64,000 nt of DNA, taken from the NCBI RefSeq assembly GCF_014930365.1, contig NZ_JABXWI010000018.1:94549-158548 (forward strand), written 5' to 3'. The notes beneath the pieces were generated by a model. That model ran no database searches. It worked only from the letters and a program-made list of their open reading frames with translations, and was not told the origin of the DNA. Position 1 is the first letter of the stretch. The number at the start of each line of letters is the position of its first letter. Below, piece after piece: positions 7,515 to 15,557 of this stretch. The translations under genes were made by a program, and so were the position numbers. Origin of the DNA: Streptomyces caniscabiei (GTDB taxonomy: Bacteria > Actinomycetota > Actinomycetes > Streptomycetales > Streptomycetaceae).

Positions 7515-8030
7515 TTATCCGGCCGCCGTCTTCTTCGATCGGCCGGATCTCTTCTTGGTGAGCAACATGGCTTTCCGGTGTGGGTACGGACGGGCGGCCC
7601 AGCGGGCGCGGACGGACTGGCGGACGGGCGGGGCGGACGGGCGAACAGCGGGACGGACAAACGGACGGGCAGACAGACGGATGAGCCGCCGGTGCGGGTC
7701 GCGCCGGGCGCGATCGCTGTAAGGAAGACGGCTCATCACCCGTCGAGGTTGCTCTGCACCCGACAACTACGCAAGACCGCCCACCGCCCCAGCACGCCCG
7801 AATCCCCACGTCAATGAGGGTCTCCCCTTGAATCGCGGCAGGCGAAGGGGAGTTGAAGCGCAAAGGTTGCGCCGTTGGCCGAATCGTCATCAGATCGCCT
7901 CCCAGCCGTAACACCTGGACTGACCCGTCCATGCCAATCTCTCGTTTACCCACACAGTCAACCCGCGTAGAACGAGACTCCCCGAAGCAATTCCTCGTCC
8001 TGCGCGGCCCTCTGGGAAGGGACACCCCTC
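7515..8030. other. Gene-free stretch with GGACGG-rich simple repeats
   Basis: No credible gene on either strand. Between about 7604 and 7690 the sequence is a degenerate run of GGACGG/GGCGGAC words. The remaining part holds the promoters of the PAP2 gene (minus) and of the nuclease gene (plus). Confidence 0.55.
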
Positions 8031-8837
8031 ATGCCTGCTGCGCGGATACGCAGTTGGAAGTCGGTCGCTCTCGCGACGTCGGCCGTGCTCGTCGGTATCG
8101 TCCTCCCGGCGGCCACCGCCACCCCCGCCTCGGCGACGACCACCGCCTACGACGCGACGTACTACAAGAACGCGGTCGGCAAGACCGGTACGGCCCTGAA
8201 GTCCTCCCTCCACACGATCATCAGCGCCAACGTCTCGAAGATCTCGTACTCCGCGGTCTGGGACGCGCTGAAGGTCACCGACCAGGACCCGAACAACAGC
8301 AGCAACGTGCTCCTGCTGTACAGCGGTGTCTCCCGCAGCAAGTCCCTCAACGGCGGTGACGTCGGCGACTGGAACCGCGAGCACACCTGGGCCAAGTCGC
8401 ACGGCGACTTCGGCGAGGCCATCGGGCCGGGCACCGACCTGCACCACCTGCGCGCCTGCGACGTGGTGATCAACAGCACCCGTGGGAACCTCGACTTCGA
8501 CAACGGCGGCAGCACCGTCACCAACGGCGGCGGCAGCACCGTCGACTCCGACTCCTTCGCGCCGCGCGCCGCGGACCGGGGCGACGTGGCCCGCATCATC
8601 CTCTACATGGCCGTCCGCTACGAGGGCGACGACGGCTGGCCCAACCTGGAGCCCAACGAGAAGGTCGGCAACGGCTCCAACCCCTACATGGGCAAGCTCT
8701 CCGTCCTGAAGGCCTGGAACGAGGCGGACCCGCCGAGCGCCTTCGAGGAGCGCCGCAACCAGGTCATCTACGACACCTACCAGCACAACCGCAACCCGTT
8801 CATCGACCACCCGGAGTGGGTCGAGGCGATCTGGTAG
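8031..8837 (+). CDS. Secreted endonuclease I (EndA/NucM-type, beta-beta-alpha metal)
   Basis: A 268-residue protein with a signal peptide ending near ASA (residue 35). The catalytic block is WNREHTWAKSHG followed by GTDLHHLRACDVVINSTRGN, the endonuclease I motif with the catalytic His of REHTW and metal-binding Asn of the NSTRGN element. It should degrade extracellular DNA or RNA for phosphate or nucleotide scavenging. GGAAGGGA precedes the ATG by about 13 nt. Monocistronic, with a strong hairpin after the stop. Confidence 0.88.
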   Translation: MPAARIRSWKSVALATSAVLVGIVLPAATATPASATTTAYDATYYKNAVGKTGTALKSSLHTIISANVSKISYSAVWDALKVTDQDPNNSSNVLLLYSGVSRSKSLNGGDVGDWNREHTWAKSHGDFGEAIGPGTDLHHLRACDVVINSTRGNLDFDNGGSTVTNGGGSTVDSDSFAPRAADRGDVARIILYMAVRYEGDDGWPNLEPNEKVGNGSNPYMGKLSVLKAWNEADPPSAFEERRNQVIYDTYQHNRNPFIDHPEWVEAIW

Positions 8838-8855
8838 CCGCCCGCCGAGCACGGC

Positions 8856-8899
8856 GAACCCCCGGCCCCGTACAACCCCCACGTACGGGCCGGGGGTTC
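8856..8899 (+). terminator. Terminator after endonuclease gene
   Basis: Near-perfect 17-bp stem (arm GAACCCCCGGCCCCGTAC, one bulged C) with a short loop, 19 bp after the stop codon. Confidence 0.8.
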
Positions 8900-9055
8900 A
8901 CCCTGTGTCCCGCCGCAGCCGCCCGCCCTGACAGGGTCACTCAGTTACCGACCCATGACATTCGCACGTACAACCGATGAAGGCCCCGTCGAGTCGGACT
9001 ACACGGACGCGGCTCCTCCGCCACGCCGGACCACACCGACCCGAAAGGCACGTGC

Positions 9056-10540
9056 ATGTCACGAGCACGACACAGCATCCGCGCGACACGGCTGAGCGCC
9101 TCCGTGGCGGCGGTGGCGCTGCTGACCGGGGGCCTGACGGCCCTGTCGCTCGGCCCGGCCTCGGCGGCCCCCGCGAAGGTGGGCGTGGCGGACGACTTCA
9201 ACGGCGACGGGTACGCCGACCTGGTCGTGGGCGCCCCGAACGCCACGATCTCGGCGAAGGCCAAGGCGGGCTACGTGACCGTCCTGTACGGCTCGAAGAG
9301 CGGCGTCTCGCCCACGAACAAGAAGCTGATCAGCCGCTCGACGACCGGGGTCCCCGGCTCCGCCACCGCGAACCAGCGCTTCGGCTCGACGTTCACCAAG
9401 GGCGACCTGGACCGCGACGGCTACGGCGACCTGGTGATCGCGGGCGGTACGGCGGGTTCGGTGATCGTCTGGGGCTCGGCGTCCGGGCTGACAGGCGGCA
9501 CGAGCATCGCCGCCTACGGGGCGGCCCCGCAGGCGGGCGACTTCGACGGCGACGGCAAGACCGACCTCGCGCTGTTCTCCGCGCAGTCCGTCGGCGGCGA
9601 CGACCCCGAGGGCGCGCCGGCGGCCCTGTGGAAGGGCCCGGTCTCCCGCGCGGGCAAGCCCGCCGCCGTCCTCCCCCTCCTCGACAAGTCGCTGTGGTGG
9701 GGCTGGTACGAGGACGACGCGTCCTGCGCGACCGGCGGCGGCTGCGAGAACGGTCCGTCCTCCATCACCGGCCCGGTGGTCTCCGGCCAGGTCGGCGACG
9801 TCAACGGCGACGGCCGGGACGACCTCGTCCAGTGGCACTACACGGGCGACGGCACCTACGGCAACCGCCTCCTCCTGGGCGGCGCCTCGGGCTTCACCCG
9901 GGGCTGGGTGCCCGGGGACGACGTGAGCCGCGACCCGGCGGGCACGGGCATCGGCGACGTGAACGGTGACGGCTACGACGACGTGGTCGTGGGCGCCGAG
10001 GGCTGGTCCGACCAGGTCCGCGTGGCCTACGGCTCGCCCACCGGCACGTCCGAGGAGAACGTCCAGACCTTCGACCAGAGCCTGCCCGGCTTCCCCGGCG
10101 CGCAGGAGGAGGGCGACCTCGTCGGCTCGGCGGTCTCGGTCGCCGACGTCACCGGCGACGGTTACGCCGACATCGCCCTCGGCATCGCGTACGAGGACGT
10201 CGACGGCATCGTGAACACCGGCTCGGTCGCCCTCGTCCCCGGCACCGCCTCCGGTGTCACGGGCGCCGGCACCAAGGTCTTCCACCAGAACACCGCCGGG
10301 GTCCCCGGTGTCGCCGAGGCGGAGGACAAGTTCGGCACCACCACGGCGCTGCTGGACCTCAACGGCAACGGTCACGCCGACCTCGCCGTGGGCGCGCCCG
10401 CCGAGAACAGCGACAACGGCGCCGTCTGGGTCCTGCCCGGCACCGCCACCGGCCCGACCACCACCTCGGCCCTGGCCTTCGGCCCCGGGGACGTGGCGGG
10501 ACCGGCCACGGACGCGATGTTCGGCGCGGCTCTGCGCTGA
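9056..10540 (+). CDS. Secreted FG-GAP (integrin-alpha-like) repeat protein
   Basis: A 494-residue exported protein, signal peptide ending at ASA near residue 38. Seven FG-GAP/VCBS blades are visible through their Ca-binding loops: DFNGDGYADLVVG, DLDRDGYGDLVIA, DFDGDGKTDLAL, DVNGDGRDDLV, DVNGDGYDDVVVG, DVTGDGYADIALG and DLNGNGHADLAVG. Together they predict a complete seven-bladed beta-propeller and no separate enzymatic domain. Likely an extracellular binding protein, function unknown. GAAAGG lies about 12 nt upstream of the ATG. Confidence 0.85.
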   Translation: MSRARHSIRATRLSASVAAVALLTGGLTALSLGPASAAPAKVGVADDFNGDGYADLVVGAPNATISAKAKAGYVTVLYGSKSGVSPTNKKLISRSTTGVPGSATANQRFGSTFTKGDLDRDGYGDLVIAGGTAGSVIVWGSASGLTGGTSIAAYGAAPQAGDFDGDGKTDLALFSAQSVGGDDPEGAPAALWKGPVSRAGKPAAVLPLLDKSLWWGWYEDDASCATGGGCENGPSSITGPVVSGQVGDVNGDGRDDLVQWHYTGDGTYGNRLLLGGASGFTRGWVPGDDVSRDPAGTGIGDVNGDGYDDVVVGAEGWSDQVRVAYGSPTGTSEENVQTFDQSLPGFPGAQEEGDLVGSAVSVADVTGDGYADIALGIAYEDVDGIVNTGSVALVPGTASGVTGAGTKVFHQNTAGVPGVAEAEDKFGTTTALLDLNGNGHADLAVGAPAENSDNGAVWVLPGTATGPTTTSALAFGPGDVAGPATDAMFGAALR

Positions 10541-10548
10541 CACCGGTC

Positions 10549-10586
10549 GCGGCGCGCGCACCCGGCGGTACCGGGACGCGCGCCGC
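10549..10586. terminator. Hairpin after the FG-GAP gene
   Basis: GCGGCGCGCG/CGCGCGCCGC arms with an inner CCCGG/CCGGG pairing. It stands between the FG-GAP gene and the convergent alpha/beta hydrolase gene and could serve both. Confidence 0.7.
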
Positions 10587-10613
10587 ACCACATCAATGTC
10601 GTTGAGCGGCCGG

Positions 10614-11540
10614 TCAGGCCGTGTGCCGAAGGATCTCCTCCGCCAGGCGGGCGTCCAGCGCGGACGGCAGGGTGTGTCCCAGCCCCTCGATCATGACCAG
10701 TTCGGCCCCCGGAACGGCGGCGGCGGTCGCCTCCGCGTGAGCCGGCGGGAACATCGGGTCCTCCGTGCCGTGCAGGACGAGCGTCGGCGCGGTGACGGAG
10801 GCCAGGGCCGCCGTGTCGTCCCCGCCGGCCGCCCCGGCGAGGGTGTGGTGGAAGCCGGCCGCCAGATCACGCGCCCGCTCGAACACCCGGCGCTCCATGG
10901 CCCGGTACTCCTCCTCGTCGAACGGCAGCACCTGGCCGTGCAGCACCCGCCACAGCGGCAGCCGCAGGGCGAGGTGCGCTTCGAGGCCCGCCTCCGGATC
11001 GGGGAGGGAGGCGGCGAGCACGGCGAGCAACTCGGCTTCGGGCGGCGGCAGTTGACCGGGCGCCGGGGGCTTCCCCGCCATGGCCCGGGTCACCACCGCC
11101 GCCATGTCCGTACCGAGCGGCTGGGACGACAGGCTCGTCAGGGTCAGCACCCGTTCCGGATCGGTGACGGCGATCCGCTGGGCGATGATCCCGCCCAGCG
11201 AGGCCCCCACGAGATGCGCCTTCCGCACGCCGAACGCGTCGAGCACGGCGAGCGCGTCCGAGGCCAGGTCGGCGACGGTGTACGGCCGCACGGCGAAGTC
11301 GACGACGGAGGACCGCCCGGTGTCACGGTGGTCGTACCGGATCACCCGCCGCCCGCCCCCGACCAGCCGCCGAACGATCCCGTCGTTCCACTGCACCCCC
11401 TGCGCCTGCGCGCCCATGACCAGCAGCACGACCGGATGCTCCGGCCCGCCGAACTCCTCGGCCCACAGCTCGATGCCGTCCACGGGAACGATCCGCTCAC
11501 GGCCGACCAGGACGTCGTGCGTCTCTCTATTTTCCTGCAT
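10614..11540 (-). CDS. Alpha/beta hydrolase
   Basis: A 308-residue alpha/beta-hydrolase fold enzyme. The nucleophile elbow is GASLGG, the catalytic His lies in GLGHTLP close to the C-terminus, and the acid Asp is in LHGTEDPMFP. The YDHRDTGRS motif links it to the aclacinomycin-methylesterase-like group, but substrate is not predictable. No signal peptide, so cytoplasmic. It is divergent from a TetR gene, with a candidate operator just upstream of its start, implying that the regulator controls it. Confidence 0.82.
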   Translation of the reverse strand: MQENRETHDVLVGRERIVPVDGIELWAEEFGGPEHPVVLLVMGAQAQGVQWNDGIVRRLVGGGRRVIRYDHRDTGRSSVVDFAVRPYTVADLASDALAVLDAFGVRKAHLVGASLGGIIAQRIAVTDPERVLTLTSLSSQPLGTDMAAVVTRAMAGKPPAPGQLPPPEAELLAVLAASLPDPEAGLEAHLALRLPLWRVLHGQVLPFDEEEYRAMERRVFERARDLAAGFHHTLAGAAGGDDTAALASVTAPTLVLHGTEDPMFPPAHAEATAAAVPGAELVMIEGLGHTLPSALDARLAEEILRHTA

Positions 11541-11560
11541 GGTCGTTCAAGATAATGACC
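11541..11560. promoter_or_regulatory. Candidate TetR operator between hydrolase and regulator
   Basis: Imperfect inverted repeat GGTCGTTcaagatAATGACC (6 of 7 arm bases pair) abutting the hydrolase start and 67 bp before the TetR start. Confidence 0.45.
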
Positions 11561-11626
11561 GGCGGCGGATCGCGCACGCTCTTTTCGCGGTGGACGCCCC
11601 GCCCTCGCGCCCGGCACCCTGATCAC

Positions 11627-12241
11627 ATGGCCGGAGTCAAGGGGCAGGTGCAGCAACGGGGCGTGGAACGCCGTCGCGCGATGGTGGACGCGGCGATCAC
11701 GCTCTTCTCCCGGCAGGGCGTACGGGGCACGGGCGTCGCCGCGATCGCCGAACAGGCCGGCGTCACCCCGTCCGCGCTCATCCACCACTTCGGCAGCAAG
11801 GACGGCCTGGTCCAGGCGGTCCTGGAGGAGGCCGACCGCCGCGCCCTGGCCCGCCTGTCGGCCACCCCGGCCGCGGAGCCGACCCTCGCCGAGGCCTTCG
11901 ACTGGTTCGTACGGGACGCGGAGCACACGGCCGCCGGCGAGCGCGAACTGACCGCCCTGCACACGACCTTGACGGCGGAGAACCTGACGCCCGGCACCGC
12001 CCTGCACACCTGGTTCCGCGACCGGGGCCGCGCCCTCCGCGCCCACCTGACGGCCCTCTTCACCCGCGCGACCTCGGACGGCTCGGCCCGCCCGGACGTG
12101 GACCCGGCGACGCTGGCCACGGAAGTGGCCGCCTTCCTGGAAGGAGCCCACCTCCTCTGGCTCCTGGACCCCGAACAGGTGGATCTGCCCGCCGTACACC
12201 GCGGCTACTTCGAGGGGTTGACGGCCCGCCTCCGCCCCTGA
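11627..12241 (+). CDS. TetR-family regulator
   Basis: A 204-residue regulator with an N-terminal TetR helix-turn-helix: AAITLFSRQGVRGTGVAAIA followed by EQAGVTPSALIHHFGSKDGL. The rest is a helical ligand-binding domain. The ATG at 11627 gives the usual TetR N-terminal length; an in-frame start 24 codons upstream would cover the divergent promoter. It probably represses the divergent alpha/beta hydrolase and itself. Confidence 0.85.
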   Translation: MAGVKGQVQQRGVERRRAMVDAAITLFSRQGVRGTGVAAIAEQAGVTPSALIHHFGSKDGLVQAVLEEADRRALARLSATPAAEPTLAEAFDWFVRDAEHTAAGERELTALHTTLTAENLTPGTALHTWFRDRGRALRAHLTALFTRATSDGSARPDVDPATLATEVAAFLEGAHLLWLLDPEQVDLPAVHRGYFEGLTARLRP

Positions 12242-12258
12242 CCGCCTTCCCGAAACCG

Positions 12259-12663
12259 TCAGACCTCGATCGTCACGCCACCGCTCGGAAAATCGAGGGA
12301 ACCGGCATCGGTCTCTTGGATCCGGGGCCCGGCTTCCCATGGCCGAAACCCCAGAAGGGGCCGTGGCGTGCCCCCACCCCATGAATCCCAAGGGGCGAAG
12401 AAGACCGGGTTCTTGACGATCGGGCCGTACGGGCCGACCACGACCGGTTCTCCGATCGACGTCCTGATGACGTGCAGCAGTTGGCGCACCTGATCGACAT
12501 CAGCCCCGTCGGCGCGACTCCAACTGCCGAGCCAAGAGGCAGGTGGAAGCGAATCGGCCGCCCTGAGGCAGACCCAGGTTCTCGCGGAGACCTCCGCGTC
12601 CCCCCGTAGGACGTACGCCGTGAAGCGCACAGACGAGTCCAGCCGAACGGCCCACGCCTCCAC
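12259..12663 (-). CDS. Hypothetical protein
   Basis: A 134-residue protein of unknown function with a GTG start preceded by GGAGGAA at 4 nt, which is the main support for it being real. It is rich in Trp and Arg, with no signal peptide or membrane segment, and contains a GEPVVVGPYGPIVKNPVFF stretch in the middle. It converges on the TetR gene (17 bp gap). I do not recognise the family. Confidence 0.65.
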   Translation of the reverse strand: MEAWAVRLDSSVRFTAYVLRGDAEVSARTWVCLRAADSLPPASWLGSWSRADGADVDQVRQLLHVIRTSIGEPVVVGPYGPIVKNPVFFAPWDSWGGGTPRPLLGFRPWEAGPRIQETDAGSLDFPSGGVTIEV

Positions 12664-12717
12664 TGGCTTCCTCCGATCACGAGCCCGACGGCCGCGGCCC
12701 TTCTCGTGCGCCCCGCG

Positions 12718-14403
12718 TCAGAGGTGTGTCGGCGCGAACATCCGCAGCACCGCCGGCAGGACGACCACCGAAGGGCCCGGTGTGGCAAGGGACTTGGTGA
12801 GGTCGGTCGTGAGGGTTTCGGGGGTGGTGCGGGTGGCCGGGACGCCGAACGACTCCGCCAGCGCCACGAAGTCCGGCCGCTTCAACTCCGTGCCGGTCGT
12901 CTCGCCGAACGTGTCCGTCATGTACTCGCGCAGGATGCCGTACCCGCCGTCGTCGACGATCAGCCAGGTGACGTTCAGGTCGTACTGCCGGGCCGTGGCC
13001 AGTTCGGCGATCGAGTAGAGCGCGCCGCCGTCGCCGGAGACGGCCAGCACCGGCTGGGTCGGGTCGGCCGCCGCCGCGCCGAGGGCCGCCGGGAACGCGT
13101 AGCCGAGGCCGCCGGAACCCTGCGCGGAGTGCATGGTGTTGGGGCCCTTGGGGTCGAACGCCGACCAGGCCCAGTAGGACAGGATCGTCATGTCCCAGAA
13201 GGAGGGGGCGCGGGACGGCAGGGCCCGCCGGACGGACGCCAACAGGTCCTGTTCCAGGGTGAGTTCCTGGGCGTCGATGCGCGCGCGGACACGGTCGAGC
13301 ACCGCACGGACCCGGTCGGGGGCGGACGCGTCCTCCCGTGCGCCCTCGATCGTCTCCAGCAGGGCCTGGAGCGCGAGGCGCGCGTCCGCGTGGATGCCCA
13401 GCGCGGGGTGGTTGGACTCCAGCTTCCCGAGGTCCGCCTCGATCTGGATCACCCGGCCCCGGGGCCTGAACGTGTGGTAGTTCGAGGACAGTTCGCCCAG
13501 TCCCGAACCGACCACCAACAACACGTCCGCGTCCTCCAGGAAGTCCGTCGTGTGCCGGTCCTCCACCCAGGACTGGAGCGACAGCGGATGCGTCCACGGG
13601 AAGGCGCCCTTCCCCCCGTACGTCGTCACGACCGGCGCCGACAGCCGCTCCGCCAGCGTCCGCAGCTTGCCGGAGGCGTCCGCCCGGACGACCCCGCCAC
13701 CCGCGATGATCGCCGGGCGGGAGGCGGACGACAGCAAGTGGGCGGCCACGGCGGTCAGTTCGGGGCGCGGCGGCAACTCCTCGGGGAAGGCGTCGCCGCC
13801 CGTCACCACCGGGATCGACGTCTCGGCAAGCAGCACGTCCTGCGGGATCTCCACCCACACCGGGCCGTGCGGGGCGGTCAGCGCCGACTTCCAGGCCGCC
13901 TCGATCGCGGACGGGATCTGGGACTGCGTACGGACGGTGTGGACCGACTTCACGACGCCCCGGAACGAGGCGGCCTGGTCCGGGAGTTCATGGAGGTAGC
14001 CGTGCCGGCCGCCGCCCAGGCCCGCCGTCGGGATCTGGCTGCTGATGGCGAGGACGGGGGCGGAGGCGGAGGCGGCCTCCTGGAGCGCGGCCAGCGACGT
14101 CAGCGCGCCGGGCCCGGTCGACAGCAGCAGCGGCGCCGCCTCCCCCGTGATCCGCCCGTACGCGTCCGCCGCGAACCCGGCGTTGTTCTCCACCCGCAGC
14201 CCGATGTAGCGCAGATCCGACCGCCGCAGCGCGTCGAACACGCCGAGCGCGTGCTGGCCGGGCAGTCCGAAGACCGTCGTCGCGCCGAGCCCGGCCAGCG
14301 TCTCCACGACCAGGTCCCCGCCGATGCGGCCGGGGGGAGGGTTCAGCGCGGCCTCCGTCTGGGCGGCCGTCGGGCGGAGTACCAGGTCGTGGTCGTGGGT
14401 CAC
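12718..14403 (-). CDS. Thiamine-diphosphate-dependent decarboxylase (acetolactate-synthase-like)
   Basis: A 561-residue ThDP enzyme with the three standard domains: N-terminal PYR domain with the activating Glu in RVENNAGFAADAYGR (near residue 74), a central domain, and a C-terminal PP domain with the GDGG...LNVTWLIVDDGGYG ThDP/Mg motif. The usual HE dyad is VE here, so it is probably not a pyruvate decarboxylase type. Its GTG start overlaps the ureohydrolase stop (GTGA). With a guanidino-hydrolase partner, a 2-ketoarginine decarboxylase (AruI-like) role is attractive; a plain acetolactate synthase is less likely because no regulatory subunit gene is near. Confidence 0.8.
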   Translation of the reverse strand: MTHDHDLVLRPTAAQTEAALNPPPGRIGGDLVVETLAGLGATTVFGLPGQHALGVFDALRRSDLRYIGLRVENNAGFAADAYGRITGEAAPLLLSTGPGALTSLAALQEAASASAPVLAISSQIPTAGLGGGRHGYLHELPDQAASFRGVVKSVHTVRTQSQIPSAIEAAWKSALTAPHGPVWVEIPQDVLLAETSIPVVTGGDAFPEELPPRPELTAVAAHLLSSASRPAIIAGGGVVRADASGKLRTLAERLSAPVVTTYGGKGAFPWTHPLSLQSWVEDRHTTDFLEDADVLLVVGSGLGELSSNYHTFRPRGRVIQIEADLGKLESNHPALGIHADARLALQALLETIEGAREDASAPDRVRAVLDRVRARIDAQELTLEQDLLASVRRALPSRAPSFWDMTILSYWAWSAFDPKGPNTMHSAQGSGGLGYAFPAALGAAAADPTQPVLAVSGDGGALYSIAELATARQYDLNVTWLIVDDGGYGILREYMTDTFGETTGTELKRPDFVALAESFGVPATRTTPETLTTDLTKSLATPGPSVVVLPAVLRMFAPTHL

Positions 14404-15401
14404 TGGCCCTCGTTCTCCTTACGCGCCTCGGCGATCTGGCGGGACATGATCGTGGTGAGTTCGTACGCCGTGTGCGAGGCGGCCACCGCGGTGATCTCGG
14501 CGTGATCGTACGCGGGCGCCACCTCGACGACGTCGGCGGAGACCAGGTTGCAGGAGGCGAGGCCGCGCAGGATCTCCAGCAACTCGCGGGAGGTCATGCC
14601 GCCGGCCTCGGGCGTCCCGGTGCCGGGCGCGTGGGCCGGGTCGAGGCAGTCGATGTCGATGGAGATGTACAGGGGGCGGCCCCCGATCCGCTGGCGCAGC
14701 TGGTCGGCGATCTCGTCGACGCCGCGCCGCATCACGTCCGCCGACGTGACGATCCCGAAGCCCATCTTCTCGTCGTCGGTGAGGTCCTGCTTGCCGTACA
14801 GCGGCCCGCGCGTGCCCACGTGGGAGAGGGCGGACGTGTCCAGGATCCCCTCCTCGACCGCCCGCCGGAACGGGGTGCCGTGCGTGTACTCGGCGCCGAA
14901 GTACGTGTCCCAGGTGTCGAGGTGCGCGTCGAAGTGGAGCAGCGCGACCGGGCCGTGCTTCTTGGCGACCGACCGCAGCAGCGGCAGCGCGATGGTGTGG
15001 TCGCCGCCGAGGGTCATCAGCCGGGCCCCGGTGCCGAGCAGCTCGTCCGCCGCCGCCTCCACCGTCTCCACCGCCTCGTTGATGTCGAACGGGTTGGCGG
15101 CGATGTCACCGGCGTCCGCGACCTGGGCGAGGGCGAACGGGGAGGCGTCCTGGGCCGGGTTGTAGGGACGGAGCAGCCGGGACGCCTCGCGGATCGCGTT
15201 GCCGCCGAAGCGGGCGCCCGGCCGGTAGGAGACGCCCGAGTCGAACGGCACCCCCACGACCGCGACGTCCGCCCGGCCCACCTCGTCCAGGCGCGGCAGC
15301 CGGGCGTAGGTCGCGGGCCCGGCGTAGCGCGGGATCCGGGAGGAGTCGACGGGGCCGCGGGGCAGGTCGACGGGGCCGCGGGGCGTCTCGTTGCCGCTCA
15401 T
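14400..15401 (-). CDS. speB: Ureohydrolase: agmatinase or guanidinobutyrase
   Basis: A 333-residue binuclear-Mn ureohydrolase. Metal ligands are visible in GGDHTIALP, DAHLDTWD (near residue 155) and SIDIDCLDPAHAPGTGTPE (near residue 248). It removes urea from a guanidino compound; agmatine and 4-guanidinobutyrate are both plausible. The N-terminus holds a duplicated PRGPVD heptad from a 19-nt repeat. It is first in a two-gene operon with the ThDP enzyme and divergent from the PucR gene, with a palindrome in between. The symbol follows the usual annotation of this family and does not settle the substrate. Confidence 0.85.
   Translation of the reverse strand: MSGNETPRGPVDLPRGPVDSSRIPRYAGPATYARLPRLDEVGRADVAVVGVPFDSGVSYRPGARFGGNAIREASRLLRPYNPAQDASPFALAQVADAGDIAANPFDINEAVETVEAAADELLGTGARLMTLGGDHTIALPLLRSVAKKHGPVALLHFDAHLDTWDTYFGAEYTHGTPFRRAVEEGILDTSALSHVGTRGPLYGKQDLTDDEKMGFGIVTSADVMRRGVDEIADQLRQRIGGRPLYISIDIDCLDPAHAPGTGTPEAGGMTSRELLEILRGLASCNLVSADVVEVAPAYDHAEITAVAASHTAYELTTIMSRQIAEARKENEGQ
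15345..15384. repeat. Duplicated 19-nt unit in ureohydrolase N-terminus
   Basis: Two identical 19-nt copies, 21 nt apart in phase, encode the repeated PRGPVD peptide. The length is a multiple of three so the frame is kept. Confidence 0.75.
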
Positions 15402-15518
15402 GATGCTGTGCCTTCTTTCCTGCGGGGTGCCGGGTGGCCTGAGACCGACCGGAGACGGTGACGGTGACAGTGACGGGCATCGACCCTAGGTCGCCGCCGC
15501 ACGACTGCGAAGTGTACG

Positions 15519-15543
15519 TTTCATCCATTCGAGCGTGATGAAA
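15519..15543. promoter_or_regulatory. Candidate PucR operator
   Basis: Inverted repeat TTTCATC-N11-GATGAAA in the divergent region between the ureohydrolase operon and the PucR gene, ending 15 nt before the PucR start. Confidence 0.5.
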
Positions 15544-15557
15544 TGGAGGAAGTGCAT

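Noticed and set aside
7604..7690. A CRISPR-like or protein-coding repeat tract
   Set aside because: The GGACGG words are degenerate and irregular, with no constant spacer and no RBS-supported frame.
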